Shown here in pieces: positions 22,530-35,192 of a DNA stretch of 64,000 nt. The translations under genes and the position numbers were made by a program. The stretch spans positions 186,001 to 250,000 of the forward strand of contig JAHQIW010004666.1 in NCBI GenBank assembly GCA_019055375.1. Direction: 5' to 3'. Source of the DNA: Parelaphostrongylus tenuis (taxonomy: Eukaryota > Nematoda > Chromadorea > Rhabditida > Metastrongylidae). The number at the start of each line of letters is the position of its first letter. Positions within the stretch are counted from its first letter, which is position 1. Under the pieces are notes generated by a model, which ran no database searches, had not been told where the DNA came from, and saw only the letters and a program-made list of their open reading frames with translations.

Positions 22530-25500
22530 ATGTAAAACCAAAGATTTCTTTACGTTATTACATACCTTCGTCGTTACTTCTGAAATAAGTGTCATCACGG
22601 AATTCAAGATACTCTCGACGGTTAAAGGATGTGATTACTAAGAGGGCTTTTTTCGCTGGCTATAAGGCGGAATAACTGATAACTTTTTTGCACACTCTTC
22701 GCGAGTTGGTACCGTAGTTCATATTGCCCTACTGGCTTTTTCTCATAGTCTCGGTTTTCTCATGAAACCTGTTGATAATTTTTGCGTTTCATATACTATA
22801 AAATCTTATATGTAACCTCCATTAGCAACTCTTTTGCGTGACAAAAAAATTGATTTATGCTCAGCGTATTTCGGTTCCTATGATCGTGCGTTTTCATAAG
22901 TACAGTTCGTGACGAAAATTAGCAGTTGCCTGAGTTGGTGGCAAAAATGACGCACCGGAAGTTAGAGTACGCGTTATGTCACGCATCGGCTCACATCAGA
23001 TGATCGATGTGGGTTCTGTATATGGTATCAGTTTTTCGGCAACTGTCGCTGCTTCTTTGATTTCTTTCCTCTGCTTATCTGCTCCTTCACCTTCTATTCC
23101 TGCTCTTTGCTGACGTGCTTGGTTGTTCTACGACTTTCACCAACCAAGAAACATTTCCTCTCCCTAAGGTGCAACAAAGCTTTATGCTTTGCTTGTATAT
23201 TAGTGCTCAAGAGTGATTTTCTTTTATCAAGAGCAAATCTATATCTAAAATTGCACGAGGTCTCCAGGTGCGGCTCACAGATTGTTGGACTAATACTATA
23301 TAACGCGGCTCGAAGCCTCCGAAACTTCAGTCACCAATTTCGAAAAAGATATGCTGACTTAGCGCAAGCTCTGAGAAAAGATTACTTCTTGAACTTTGTT
23401 CCCATTTTCCACCTTTCATAAAACATACCAAGGTATAATAAAAGTCGGTCCTTCAAATTATTCTAATTGTTGAATGTGTTATCCATTATTATACTTACTA
23501 CGTAAATCCCAGCACTTTTTGATTTACGCTATTTCTCGTACTGATCGTCTACAACAATCTTCCAGCTCTTCGCCTGTTGTTTCGGCTCTTGCATGAGGAT
23601 TTCGTTCTCTATCAGGTTGTTCCATAATTTACTCTGTAATTCGAACTTTTGTTCAATCAACTGCTATTCATTTGAAGAATCAATAATTAACAATATAATT
23701 ACCGTCATAATCAACGTATACAATCAGTTGTTGAACAACGACTGGTTGCCTTTCTTTCGGAACGAATCAGGTCGACATTCGAAGAAGTCACTGAAATTAC
23801 TTTTCAGCTGGTTTTACTCTTTGATTTTTTCTTTCGCTAATGTTGCTTGAGAGAGCGAAAGGGATGATAATCCAATGAAGCAATATCAAGGCTATGCAGT
23901 GGATGTGATAGCGTGGTTTAGCCCAATTTCTTCAGAATGTGGCGAGTGGCCGGTCAAATGCATGAGATTTCCACCTGACATCTAATTTGAGGTAGCACAT
24001 TTCATTTAGCTAGAGAACGATGGTGGGACGGCCATATCAAGTGTCTACCCAATCTACTAAAACATTCTGCGATACAGCACAGTCCTTTGGTAATAACTCT
24101 ATATAAAATAAAAATTGATTTGAAGAGAACGGTAGTGCGAAGGAAGCCATGAGGCAACTCAATATATGAATGTCATAGACCCTAGTCGGTTTGAGTATCC
24201 TTGCAATCTTGGAGATGGATAACTGTGGAACTACTCATGTAAATTACAGGAAAGACGTCGAACCAAAACTTCGATTTTCATTGGAATGCATCATTTACCT
24301 CACCGCTCTGCTAAGAGCTCGTACAAGGCACATCCTTATGTATTCACAAAAAACGGGCGGAAAATTTTTGAGCGGTATATTTGCCAACTTCACTACACCT
24401 CAGAGTGGTTTCACGTCTCCTCGTAGCTGATAGGTGCTCCTGGGATTGATTGCGAATTTCAGCGAGGGGCTGAACCCCCAGTAGGGCCTCTCAAGCTGAG
24501 GATTTCGCCGTACCCACCCGGAAAGCCCAGCTAAGAGTAATACCGTAGCAGGAATAACAGCTGTTTTGGTAGCTACTAAGCTCAAAGTGGTAAGCTCTCC
24601 AACCCATGAAGACCGGCGGCAACGTTAGGAAGCCCGGTTAGGGTAACCTCGTAACTCCGGGAACAAGAGAGCTAAACCAACAAACTTTCATGTGCTGGGC
24701 TTTCCACAATTCGTGAAGACGGACCGTCCAAGTATTGAAGTATACAAATAACTCAACTTATAGAAAATGGATACACCACTAATACCTTGGAAATAATTAC
24801 ATCTTATTACCTTTTTACCATCTACTCTCTTATCTTTGGAACTGCCCTTTTTCTTGAGTAAAACTTGCGCGAATTGGTATTGCTCCTTTGAATATCGATA
24901 GCTAACGTTTTGGCGATTTCACCTTCTTCAGAGTAGCTAAAGCACTTTAACGGAAGAAGTCACCGATGTATTGTGACCCACTGTTTCTTCATTATTCAAA
25001 CACCGGAGTGTAGCCTAGCGTCTCCGAGGGAAGCAAAATTGGCGATACATCAATCATCGCTTTTGAATGGGGAATGCTAACTCCATGCTAATTATAGTCA
25101 AACCCTTCGGTACCACGTTGATATCTAGCCTCGTATGTGCGGTTGATCTGCGCTGAGGCACGTTTTCATCACAATGTTGTAGCTTTGTAATAAAATTCAG
25201 AGTTTTATCTTATGTAGGGAAATTTATCGTCATTACATGATACAGTGTAAGAGAAGAGACTTTGATTAGGTTAAATGGTCTCTTTTAGTGAAAATAGAGT
25301 CCATGACCTCTCTAATACTTCGCACTTTTAATGAGAAAACAGAAGCCTATAAAAGGTCATGTTTTGGACTGTCATTGAACCTTCTTCTATAACTTATTCA
25401 TATTTATTCAAATTACAATCATATATATCTTCCATTTCTAATGTCAAGCAATTCACCTTCATACATCTACGCAAATGTATAAAGAATCAAATGGTCAATT

Positions 25501-28500
25501 ACATGATCATTTTGTATCTCTGGAATCAAATCTTAAATAAAAATCTTTTAGTTTTGATATTCTTCTGTTCTTTGCAATACTTAAAAGTCACCATTCTGAC
25601 TGAAAAATACTTGACGACTTTCTCCTACTGTTTTGTAAACATTAGTTCCTCATTATCCAGTTATTCTGTGTTAGGAACACGCAGCGACTTATGCCAGTGA
25701 ACACGGGCGCTAATTCAGGTGTTCTATGTAATTCTTTTCAGCTGGGTGCTCCAAGGCAATTTCTTGCACTCCTTCTAGTTAAGCAGATGGCTTTAGAGGT
25801 TCATCAGTACATCAAAGACCTGATCCGCTGAATTTGCCGATCCGCACATAGATTGTGGTTTATTTCATGCTTCATTACATGTTTTTCTTATATCTTGGCC
25901 CTGTTTACAAATCATGCAATTACCGCTGGACACTGCAGAGACATCGTACCTAAAGAGGCGAACAAAAGGCGACATCGCAAGTATACTCAGCGACTCAGCG
26001 ACATGCTCTGCTTAGTTATAAACAGATCCAACAATACAGTTATCTTCCACCCACTAAGTTGTTCCCTGTTTGTGGAATCAACATCATATTTCTTCTCAAC
26101 ACTTCCCCAGACTCGTTCCATAAATTAGCAATGGAGAAGACATATTGTAAGATACAATCGCTACTAGAACGCGGCAATATAAACTCTAAGGTTGTACACA
26201 GACCGGAAGATATGAATGCATCGTTGAGTTGATAGTGCGAATCAGAGGCAACATTGTTTGCTCCAGTGCGGTTTCCACTAGAAGCACAAATGCGAGATGG
26301 AGAATTTTAATCGTCCAGTGAAAAAGTGCATCTGTATTGCTATGCCGTGCGCAAGTGGGGGTTCAGATGCAAGGCTGAGGTGGAGAATAAAAAGGTGTTA
26401 TGGTAAGCCTAATAAGCGATTTCTTAGATGAAGGGAGACACCTATACACTAACAATTGGTGCACCAGTGTTTTCTAGCTGAGATTATCTTGAAAAGAGCA
26501 CGTACTTTACTGGAGCAAGTCGATCGAGCCAGGTCGGTCTGTATGAGGGACGTATCCAGGAGAAACTACTGAAGGTTGAGGAGAGAGCCTTGGAAAACAG
26601 TTTGATTTTATGGTGCATCTTAGAACTTATCCTGACTAACACACTCGAGGTTGTAGTAATAGTAACAATAGTAGTATCAGTAACAGAAAAAGAAGGCTTA
26701 CGTTGTATTAGGTTACTTGTACTACTACTACTACTATTACTACTACCAACTTCGCATCTACTATTCAAGATGTCATAAAGATTTACGATTAATAGTGTTT
26801 ACGCCAAAGTTTAGAGATAGTCGGCCTTTTGAAGCCCTATGGTACATTAATCTTTTGAAGCCCTATGGTACATTAATGGAGAGACAGGAAAGAAATTGCA
26901 TCTATTCTGACAGCGTATAGTTCAACGCAGAAAACCACGGACTGGATTGTTTAAGGTTACTGAAATTACAGCTAGAACAATTGTTTATGAATAGAACGGA
27001 TAAGATGATTGCCTGCGCTCCATTTTTTGGGCGGACTTATACATGGTACGTGCACTTCGCAAAATGATTCCATGCTCCAGGCATACTTTGACAGCGTATG
27101 GTTTCCCTTCTCTTCCACTTCTAAAAATTCAATGGGAAATGGACGATTGAGGAAACTGCAAAGCACTGAGACCTTCCAAGGCTCCGAAAAAAGGAAAAAT
27201 TTCGAAGTACATCCAGCAGTATTGCACTATATTGCACATAAGAGAAGCCACTGTCAGCAATCTCGTGTTCGCTCATTAAGAACATACTGATGAAGAGATA
27301 ATCGGTGAGTGCTTAAAGAAGGTGTCGTTGCCCAGAGCCCTATTCTACTCTATGATAAGTAGTGAGCAGGTGTTCAAGGTAATGAAAATGAGTAAATGCT
27401 CAATGTTCCGGAACTGGTCGTGAAACAGATAAACATCTATGACTATCAGAAGGATGATGAATGGGAAAAAAGTGGTCTCACTCTCCCAAGATATCCTACA
27501 ATAAAGCGCGATTGGAGTTACGAATATGTTCATTTTCTGATCTCTATTTTTATGTTGAAAAATAAGACTAGTGATATCATGATTACTTGTGATATTCTGC
27601 ATTTTTGTGACAATAAATTGGCTCTAACATCTGAGCTTCACTATATCAGTGCCAGCAAATCCACAGTAAAGTTCAAACAGCGGGCTAACCATTCCTGAAG
27701 CGAGGCATAATTTTCTCCTCATAAGTACTCTGCAGTTAGATGCTTTCTTCATAGTCTAATCCAGTACTAAGATCTCCATCTTGGAATCTACCAAATCAGT
27801 TCAATAGTGTAGTGAAAAGCCCGAAAATACTGGCTGCTTGTAAAAACCCTAGACTCTACTCAGCAAGGTTAGATTGTTGCTTGATGTTAATGTATTAATA
27901 AAGTTAATTTGTTGTTGACCCATAGTGATTGTATAAGTCGTTGAGTGCCGAAATCTTTTCAGCAGAAATTATGCGACATCAGCGAGATGTCTGAGGACAT
28001 AAGTTAAGAAAAGAAGTTTTTTCCAAAGAAATTCTCCTCGAATTGATGCATTCGAACTCTATTGAAGCTTACACCGATTGTATACTAGAATCTCTCCAAA
28101 TGGATTTTTTTGAGTCGCGTTGAGAGTGTATTTCAAATAATAGTTATTGCATAATTACATAATTGCTATTACGTATTATATAATTACATAATTGCATAAT
28201 TGTTATTACATATTACATAATTGCACAAAAATTATTATTGTTAGTTATTACATAATATCTATAGTCGAAAGAAATATGTAGGAAAAGTTGGAATTGAGCT
28301 GTTATCTCATGTATACACGTTTCCTAATGAAAAGTAAAGATTTACTTTTTCATGGCGAGAAAGCTTGTTGAGAATCACAGTTTTATTATATATTATCTGT
28401 GAATTTGCAACAGCGAACTTCGAAAGCAAAACGCTGTCCTTTTTTCGTCAGTAGAACGCACTTCAAAATTACTTTTAGTTCCAAGCTTGAAATTAAAATT

Positions 28501-29000
28501 TGAACTTCTCAAGCTATCGAAGGATTAGAAAAACGTAGGTCAAATAAAAAAAAGATATTGTATAATGTCTGTTAATGTTTTCTTCTTGAAAGGGTGACGT
28601 GTTTTCGTTAGAACATCTTAAATTTCTTGAATGCAAGGTCTTGATTTATACGAACAACCTTTACAGAAACCTCTTCTATAATATTCTACCATTTTAAGGT
28701 GAGAATACTTTCTAAAAACTTTAGTTCACCAAAAAAAAATCTCACATTTCTACTGCTGCATGCGCCGCATTAATCCCGTAGGCGGCTTGAGAACCGGTGT
28801 TGCATATGACCCACGTCATATCAAAAAATTTCGAGAGGAGACAATTTGTAAAGTTTTTTATACTACTGATACAGAATTTTAGTGAATTTGTTCTTTCGAA
28901 CTGTGACAAAATGTGCTATCATGCATCACTCACAAAATGGTGTACAGAATCCGAAATTGAAAGTTGGCGCTTTGCTTAACTTGGCGCGGTGAGTAGCCAT
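22530..29000. other. Gene-poor; GC-rich island at 24420-24690, ACT trinucleotide repeat at 26717-26750, AT minisatellite at 28140-28260
   Basis: The island at 24420-24690 (CCCAGTAGGGCCTCTCAAGC, GAAGCCCGGTTAGGGTAACC) is unlike its surroundings and may be a retrotransposon 5' region; I cannot name it. The trinucleotide run reads TACTACTACTACTACTATTA. At 26826-26880 a 26-bp unit (TTTTGAAGCCCTATGGTACA) is directly duplicated. At 28140-28260 an irregular array of TTACATAATTG-like units forms AT-rich satellite DNA. No gene is supported. Confidence 0.4.
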
Positions 29001-29005
29001 TTGTA

Positions 29006-29599
29006 CTAGGTTGAGGAAAAAATACCTTAACACCCCAGAAAAATTTGAATTTCACGTTTATTTCGCACAGTATGTGCTGATTTGAATTCGTGGGAACATT
29101 TCAAGATTATTTCCTCAAGAAAGTCCCACGGTAACGCTAGTTATAGTGCATCAAATTTTGAGGCGTTGAAGGAATAGTACTCGAAATTGATTCCTCGAAA
29201 GTGCTCGCTGTTTCGACAAGACAATGCCAAACCTTACAACGCAAAGAAGACGAAGGAAAAGTTTGATGAACTCGAGATAGCCGAAGACTTGCCGCATCGA
29301 ACCTACAATCCAGATGCTGCGCCATTCAGTTATGGTCTTTTCCGCGCAATGGAGCATTTACTGCGTGGACACCGATTCGAGACATTTGATCGAGTTGAAA
29401 AGGTATGTCAGGAATTTCGTAGATCCAAAGCCTAACGAATGGCAATTTTGAGCAGATCCGGAAGCTTGCAGATCGTTGGCAGAAGATCGTGAAAAATAAC
29501 GGTTTTTATTTTGGAGAATAATTTTTGTAACTTTTAGTTCGTTTATGTATGAACTTCGAATTTTCAGCGGGTGTTAGGGAACTCTTTCCTTAACCTAGT
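29006..29599 (+). mobile_element. Internally deleted mariner element with both terminal inverted repeats
   Basis: The left terminus is CTAGGTTGAGGAAAAAATAC continuing CTTAACACCC. The right terminus, read on the other strand, is CTAGGTTAAGGAAAGAGTTC continuing CCTAACACCC, giving arms of about 30 bp. A TA precedes the left end; the right flank reads TG. Total length is about 594 bp, against roughly 1.3 kb for a full mariner. The interior keeps the transposase C-terminal half: FRQDNAKPYNAK (second catalytic Asp region), YNPDAAPFSYGLF (third Asp retained in PD), HLLRGHRFETFD, and near the end KLADRWQKIVKNNG. The N-terminal half is lost. Confidence 0.85.
29187..29520 (+). pseudogene. Mariner transposase C-terminal fragment
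   Basis: The fragment runs in frame from about 29187 to a stop near 29434. It then continues in another frame with the family's final RKLADRWQKIVKNNG segment, so at least one frameshift separates the pieces. It lacks the DNA-binding domain and the first catalytic Asp, so it cannot encode an active enzyme. Confidence 0.8.
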
Positions 29600-32500
29600 G
29601 GTTTCTACGAAGGGGTGTTTCCTTGAGATTTTGGAAGAGGAGCCGTGTTTCTAAAATGATCAAGTAAGGTCCCTTCTATTGCCCTTCTTTACAATGAAAC
29701 GAGAAGCGAATCCACTACCACTGACACTCTACGTCGTCAGTTAGTCGTGATGACTTGTATGATTATATATGTACACCGCAAAATTACGTGCTTGTTTATA
29801 AGGGCACAGGCGATAGTTCCATGAGCTCTGGTGTGGTGCATCTGATCTCTTTCAAAGCGTGTGGGCGAATTTACTGGCGATGCATTTAGACCACTCTGCA
29901 ATCGCACGGAAGAACATGTAGGCTATTATTTCATAATTTCATAATAAGTTTTGAATTAGAAAAAGCCATCCTAGCACAGGAATCGAAGCATCTCAAGACA
30001 TTTTGCATAATTTGTGAATCTGAGCGTGGACCGTAGGGAGGAATGTTTAGTAAACATGTAAGGCCCCACACATGCCATTCCAAATTTTCAATTTGAGACA
30101 GACACTTATATCGTTCATCTTGACTCTGCACCTTCAATAAATGGAACACATACAAGAAAGAAGAGTGTCTGTAGAATCTGTTCTCAATATGAGTGAATTC
30201 TAGCCTTGAATTATTGTTTTGAGGTTGCAGAAGTGTTATACTGAATAAATGCGTATGACTTTGACCACTCCGAGACTTTGACGAGAGGAGAGGAACATCC
30301 GTTGAGACAATGATCACATGGAGTTAATACTTTTCTTAACGGCTCTGTGTCTCTAACCTCGAACCAACCTCTAACTGTATACGGGGTTAAAAGGGTTGAT
30401 CCTAGGAACCATATCTACTTACGCTGAATGATGAGCAAATGATCGGACTACGTCCGAGTTCTAGCATTTTGCTGTCACTTTTGGATGCTTCACCTCATTT
30501 TCATCTAATCAGCCTAAAATCGAAATTGAATTCCTCTCTGTTAAATGCCTTGGTTAGTCAGGGTTAACAAAATAAGATGCTATAGAATTCCTCAAGCTTT
30601 AAAAACACGGTAATGCTGCTAATGTCGCATAAAAATCCCAACTATGTCAAGAATCGTGCCAACGTCTTTAGAACTTAATCTTATTATATTGCATAACATG
30701 TCGTAACACAGATGATTTCAGATCGGCAAAAGGGTATGCAGTAGATGTTTATATGGGAGGTTTCATTTTGGGCTATCAATGACCAGTTGCTTTCTCATTA
30801 CTTATTTTGTCAAGTTCGTACTCGAAACCATTTGCAATACATCGAGTCCGAAAGCTGCTGAGTTGAGTTGGACCATTTTCCTTTGAAAAGCCTCCATGAA
30901 AGAAAGACAAATCAAAAGGACGGAATAATCGCTAGATGCTTTCGATTAACAATGCTGAGTTTTTCGTAAAATTGTAAATTAATGTTGTTATCGTTGCCGC
31001 AGTCGCGCATTACGAACAACTGAAGCTTTTAAAATGAAGAAGAAAACAGTAATATCCAAAACGTGTAAAATGATTAGTAAAAATGCCATCAGGGCTGATA
31101 GAGGCAGAGCAATAATCTGAGTTGGTGAGATGGTTAGCACGTAATTTTTTTCAGTATGTTTAGCCGGAGGTTCCATTCCCATCTTAAGTCTCGTGTTCAT
31201 TCACATCAAAACAGCAGTGTGGTTGTATTTTGGACCAGACCTTGCCATCAAAAAAAATGGACAGTAATTAAAAGTCGTGTACATGTATTAGAGAATAACA
31301 AAAATTTCTTCTGTCTATTCGACTTTTCACACTTAAATGATGTATGACGTCATAAAATGCAGTTGTTAAGTTGAATTTGCACATTAATATGTCGTGCAAA
31401 AAGCCTTTGATTGTGCTCAATTTAGTTTACAAAAAATTGAACTAAGTTAAGAGCAAATCCAAGCCGTTTGTCCTTCCTTAGTACAACTTTAAACCACAGC
31501 ATTATGCTGGCCTCAAAAACCGCTCCCATGTCTACGTGACATTCATCCAAAAGCCGCGAATGGATATACAACGTAACGTTTACTTCCCATCTTTCGTGCT
31601 GGAGATAAGTCTCTCGGATGTGATATGAGAGGTGGAGCCCAGCCGTTGCCATGAACGACGATTCAGAGACTAATTGCAGCAGATCTATGTGTTATCTCCT
31701 GCATGCTTTCCCAAAAAAACTCAGTGGGATTAAATTAGGTTTCCGGAAAAACTTTTTCGTAGAATCGAGATATTCGACGCAAGACGTCACATATGTTGAA
31801 GAAACTGTTAAATGAGTTCGAGCTAAGGGTATAGTAAAAGTGCGTTTTTATGAAATCTGTCCTACTATTCTTTGCACAAAGAAAACGGTTCGGTTCCTAA
31901 ATCACGTTGCGATGCCCGACAAGAAGTTGATTCTGTAGGACATCTGGCGGTATTTGTGCAAAGGTGAACTACCGAAACACTTTAAGAGCACAGAAGGGAG
32001 GAGTCTTCTTATCTCCTTGTTTTGTTTTGATCAATTGGTATTTATTTTGCGAAATCACAATAGAATTTTTTAACGCTAGAGAGAACAGCATAGAGGTAAA
32101 GTATTACTAGGAAATCAAAATGAAACAAGAACAGGACTCTATAACCGATATTTGTCACTCGAAAGAGATCAGTTGCTTTTTGTCTAGCGACGGCTGACCT
32201 AACATTGAACAGCCAGAAATATATAGAGATTTTGAATACAAAATTCGGTCTTGTCTAAAGTTCTTATGAGATCTCTTAACATATAACAACAACTCTCTCA
32301 AGCGCCTCGAAAATTGTCAGAATTTATCTGAGAAAACTGTCATCACCATATCATTATTGAAGTGTTTTCTAAAAGACTGCTAAGTTTCAAAAGCATTTGA
32401 ATTAAATTCAATGCATCACACAAACGTTTAGTTCCTTGGCAAAAGTGTTCAAAGTCGATTATTTCTACTAAACATCTGATAAAACTGCAACTCATGTAAA

Positions 32501-33090
32501 GCCGAGAAAGTTGTAAATATTTTTCACAGAGAATTTTATTTTGTCGTGGATAGATTTGGGTTAGTTTTAAATTCTCCGTATTACATACGCGCTACTTTGA
32601 GATCACGCTACTATCAACACTATCATGTGCGGTCATCTAGTTATTGATGATGTCAATTTACATTTGAAAAACTATCTTCTTTCTTGTTATATAAGAGCAA
32701 CCTGAGAAAAGATAGTGTGTCTTACGATGCAGTGAGTAAATTGAGCCAAGCAGGCTACTTTGAAGACTTTGTAGCTATCAGCATCTTCTCTGAACCTATG
32801 AGGAATACTCTTTTGGGTATACGCTAAGAATAATTAAGATTGTAAAATCGGGAAGTGAAGTATTTTTAATAGGAAACTAACATCTCGTGAACTCAGTGTT
32901 ACCATCTGTTCGAACTAGTTATTTTATCCAGTGGCGAATTGGCTTGTATTAAAGTATGACACGGCTCTAAACTTTCCTTCTGCGGACAACACATGTTGCC
33001 ATGAACTACAGATATTTTCTTTGTTGTTATCACTCGTTACCCATAGCAACGCCGCCATTTCATCCACGGACGCAAGCGATTCCGGCGTAA
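29600..33090. other. No gene recognised; tRNA-like SINE head at 31118-31180
   Basis: At 31118-31180 on the plus strand, GTTGGTGAGATGGTTAGCAC is followed by CGGAGGTTCCATTCCC, an A box and B box at roughly tRNA spacing. This fits another SINE head. Frames at 29931-30317 and 31422-31652 on the minus strand have no recognisable motif. The rest is featureless. Confidence 0.35.
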
Positions 33091-33191
33091 CTAATCGGGA
33101 GGAAATAGTGCCACCTGCTCGTAGTCAATCTTGCCGTCATTATTTGTATTCATAAGCATTCGGTATATTTCGCAATTCCATATGGTGCGAA
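33091..33191 (-). CDS. Isolated EF-hand-like C-terminal exon (possibly a pseudogene)
   Basis: After an acceptor TTATAG, the minus strand reads WNCEIYRMLMNTNNDGKIDY, then EQVALFPPD and a TAG stop at 33091. This resembles the last EF-hand of calmodulin-type proteins (loop NxNxDGxIDxxxQ). Loop position 1 is Asn and position 12 is Gln, where Asp and Glu are normal, so calcium binding would be weak. I found no companion EF-hand exons upstream. A full gene on this strand would run under the start of the kinase gene. It may be a relic. Confidence 0.35.
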
Positions 33192-33635
33192 CTATAATGT
33201 AAATCTGAAACCCTACTTTTTCAGCCTTCATAAAACTTTTCACTTCCCATAAGATAGTGACAGTTGCGAACTCAGATGGTCGGCAGACTTGTTGAATAAC
33301 AATTCGAGTAATTGATCATCATTGTTTTATTCATTCGATAATGCCCGCAAAAAATCGCCTAATTCGGAAATGTTCTCCGTTTCAAATATGGGATTTTGTC
33401 TTAACATTCATTTTCACTTCCTTCCTTCGTTTAACTTAGAACAAGTCATTGAAGTTATCAACAAGTTATTTAGAGAAGCAATCGTATATTTGCGTAAGGG
33501 ATATTGCCTATTCGTCGATTTTCACTGCATTCTTTAGGAACTTGAGTTCACTTTAGTCAATTTTATCCCTTAGAAGCTAATTTTTCACGCAGGTGCACAA
33601 AGTGAAGAGCTATTATGAGTGATTATTAACTTAAC

Positions 33636-33642
33636 GTTTTAG
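33636..33642 (+). promoter_or_regulatory. Likely spliced-leader trans-splice acceptor for the adenylate kinase gene
   Basis: GTTTTAG ends at 33642, 21 bases before the ATG at 33664, with T-rich sequence before it. Nematode mRNAs commonly receive a spliced leader at such a site close to the start codon. It could also be a cis acceptor of an upstream non-coding exon. Confidence 0.4.
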
Positions 33643-33663
33643 AATCCTTTGAGATCTCCAAGA

Positions 33664-35135
33664 ATGGGAGCTGAAGCAAAACTATATTTGCAGCAACACT
33701 CTATTCCACAACTGTTCGAGGTAATGAATCGAAACTGATAAGAGAATCAATGGTAAGACGAGATAAACTAGGGATCTGTTATCACTAATAACTGGAAAAA
33801 CTTTATGTTGATTCAATACATCTAATAGCAACATCTCATTGATAGTCCGCTCGCAGTTATGCTAAGCCTGGACAACTTTTGATTCTAAATCAGCGATCAT
33901 CTCACGGTAATCACGATAAAAATACGGAATTTCGCTCGAATATTCAAAGAGCTTAAGTGTTTTAGGACGCCTTAATGAAGCAAGCATTAGTGACTCCATC
34001 CAAAAGTTTGTGATTGCACTGCCGTTTTAGTGCCAGTCTAGGCAGTCTTATCTGAAAGGAGAGTGGATCTTAAATATTCAACATAACTATAACTTCTTAA
34101 CCTTTCAGATGATAACGTTTTGTTTTGAGACATGGTAATAAAAAAGTAGTGTTGACTACATGTGTGGACTAAAATCGTAAATTTTACCAACATCTCAAAG
34201 GGTGAGACAACAATGTTCATAATAGTAAAAATGCTACACAGGTGTGTTGTATTCCACCTCGTTTGTGTCTACACCTTTACCATCAATCATCTAAAATTAG
34301 AGCGCCTAGTGCATACTTATAATTTTAATGCGTTTTTAGGGGCTAATGACTGGACTCATCTATAATCGCCCACAGGAGCCGCTCAGATTTTTGGAGACAG
34401 CAATCGCTCAAATTAGAGCTAATCCAGAAGAAGAACTTAAATGGGACATGTTTATCGACAAAACAAAGTTCAACACATCACGTGGGTCAAGCCGTATACT
34501 TCTAAACATTGAGAATTTTACTTCGTTATCGAAGTTTCTGACTGCAGTGATCTGCACTATGTTCTAACAGTTATGCTTTCTTCACTCAACTACCAATATA
34601 GTATTTTCGTTAGCGTTGTCAATATTGATACCCATGCGTGCAAGTTTCCAATTTATGCTTGTCGAATAGGACGTCGAAGTGCTCTTCTGGAGAATCTTGA
34701 GCGATCTTTGGAGCTTTCTTGCCTTTCGAAAGACCTTCAATACATATGGTCCATTGCAAGCACAAACTTACACCTGCGACTGGACAAAAACGGATCGATG
34801 AGTTTGAGAAAGAGGCTCAAGACTTATGCAAATCATTTCAGCTCATTTATTTGACTAGATCCAGCCATAAAAAGCACAAAAATCTCAATGGTCGGGATTC
34901 AACACTAAGGCATGGTTTGACCTCCAAGAGGAGTCAAGCGGAAGAAGAGGGAACAGTGGATAACATGCAGTTGGCATGACCTGCACGACGGTCACAGGCT
35001 CCAGTGATTTTTCTTCACTTTTTGTATCTCTTCACTAAAGACGAATTTTGTGACGGAATACTGCCAGAAAAACCTTAGTCTGCACCTAGAAATATGGGAG
35101 TAACCTTCTTGAGAAGAGTCTGATGAGCGATATAA

Positions 35136-35192
<57 letters not shown>

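Noticed and set aside
26484..26778. Ser/Thr-rich or Leu-rich protein
   Set aside because: The composition comes from the ACT/TAC trinucleotide repeat read in different frames.
28140..28260. CRISPR-like array from repeated TTACATAATTG units
   Set aside because: Units are irregular, AT-only and without unique spacers, and the window is eukaryotic.
34573..34979. Extra adenylate kinase exons between exons 2 and 3
   Set aside because: The frames look somewhat protein-like but do not match any AK5 segment, and the exon 2 to exon 3 junction already keeps phase without them.
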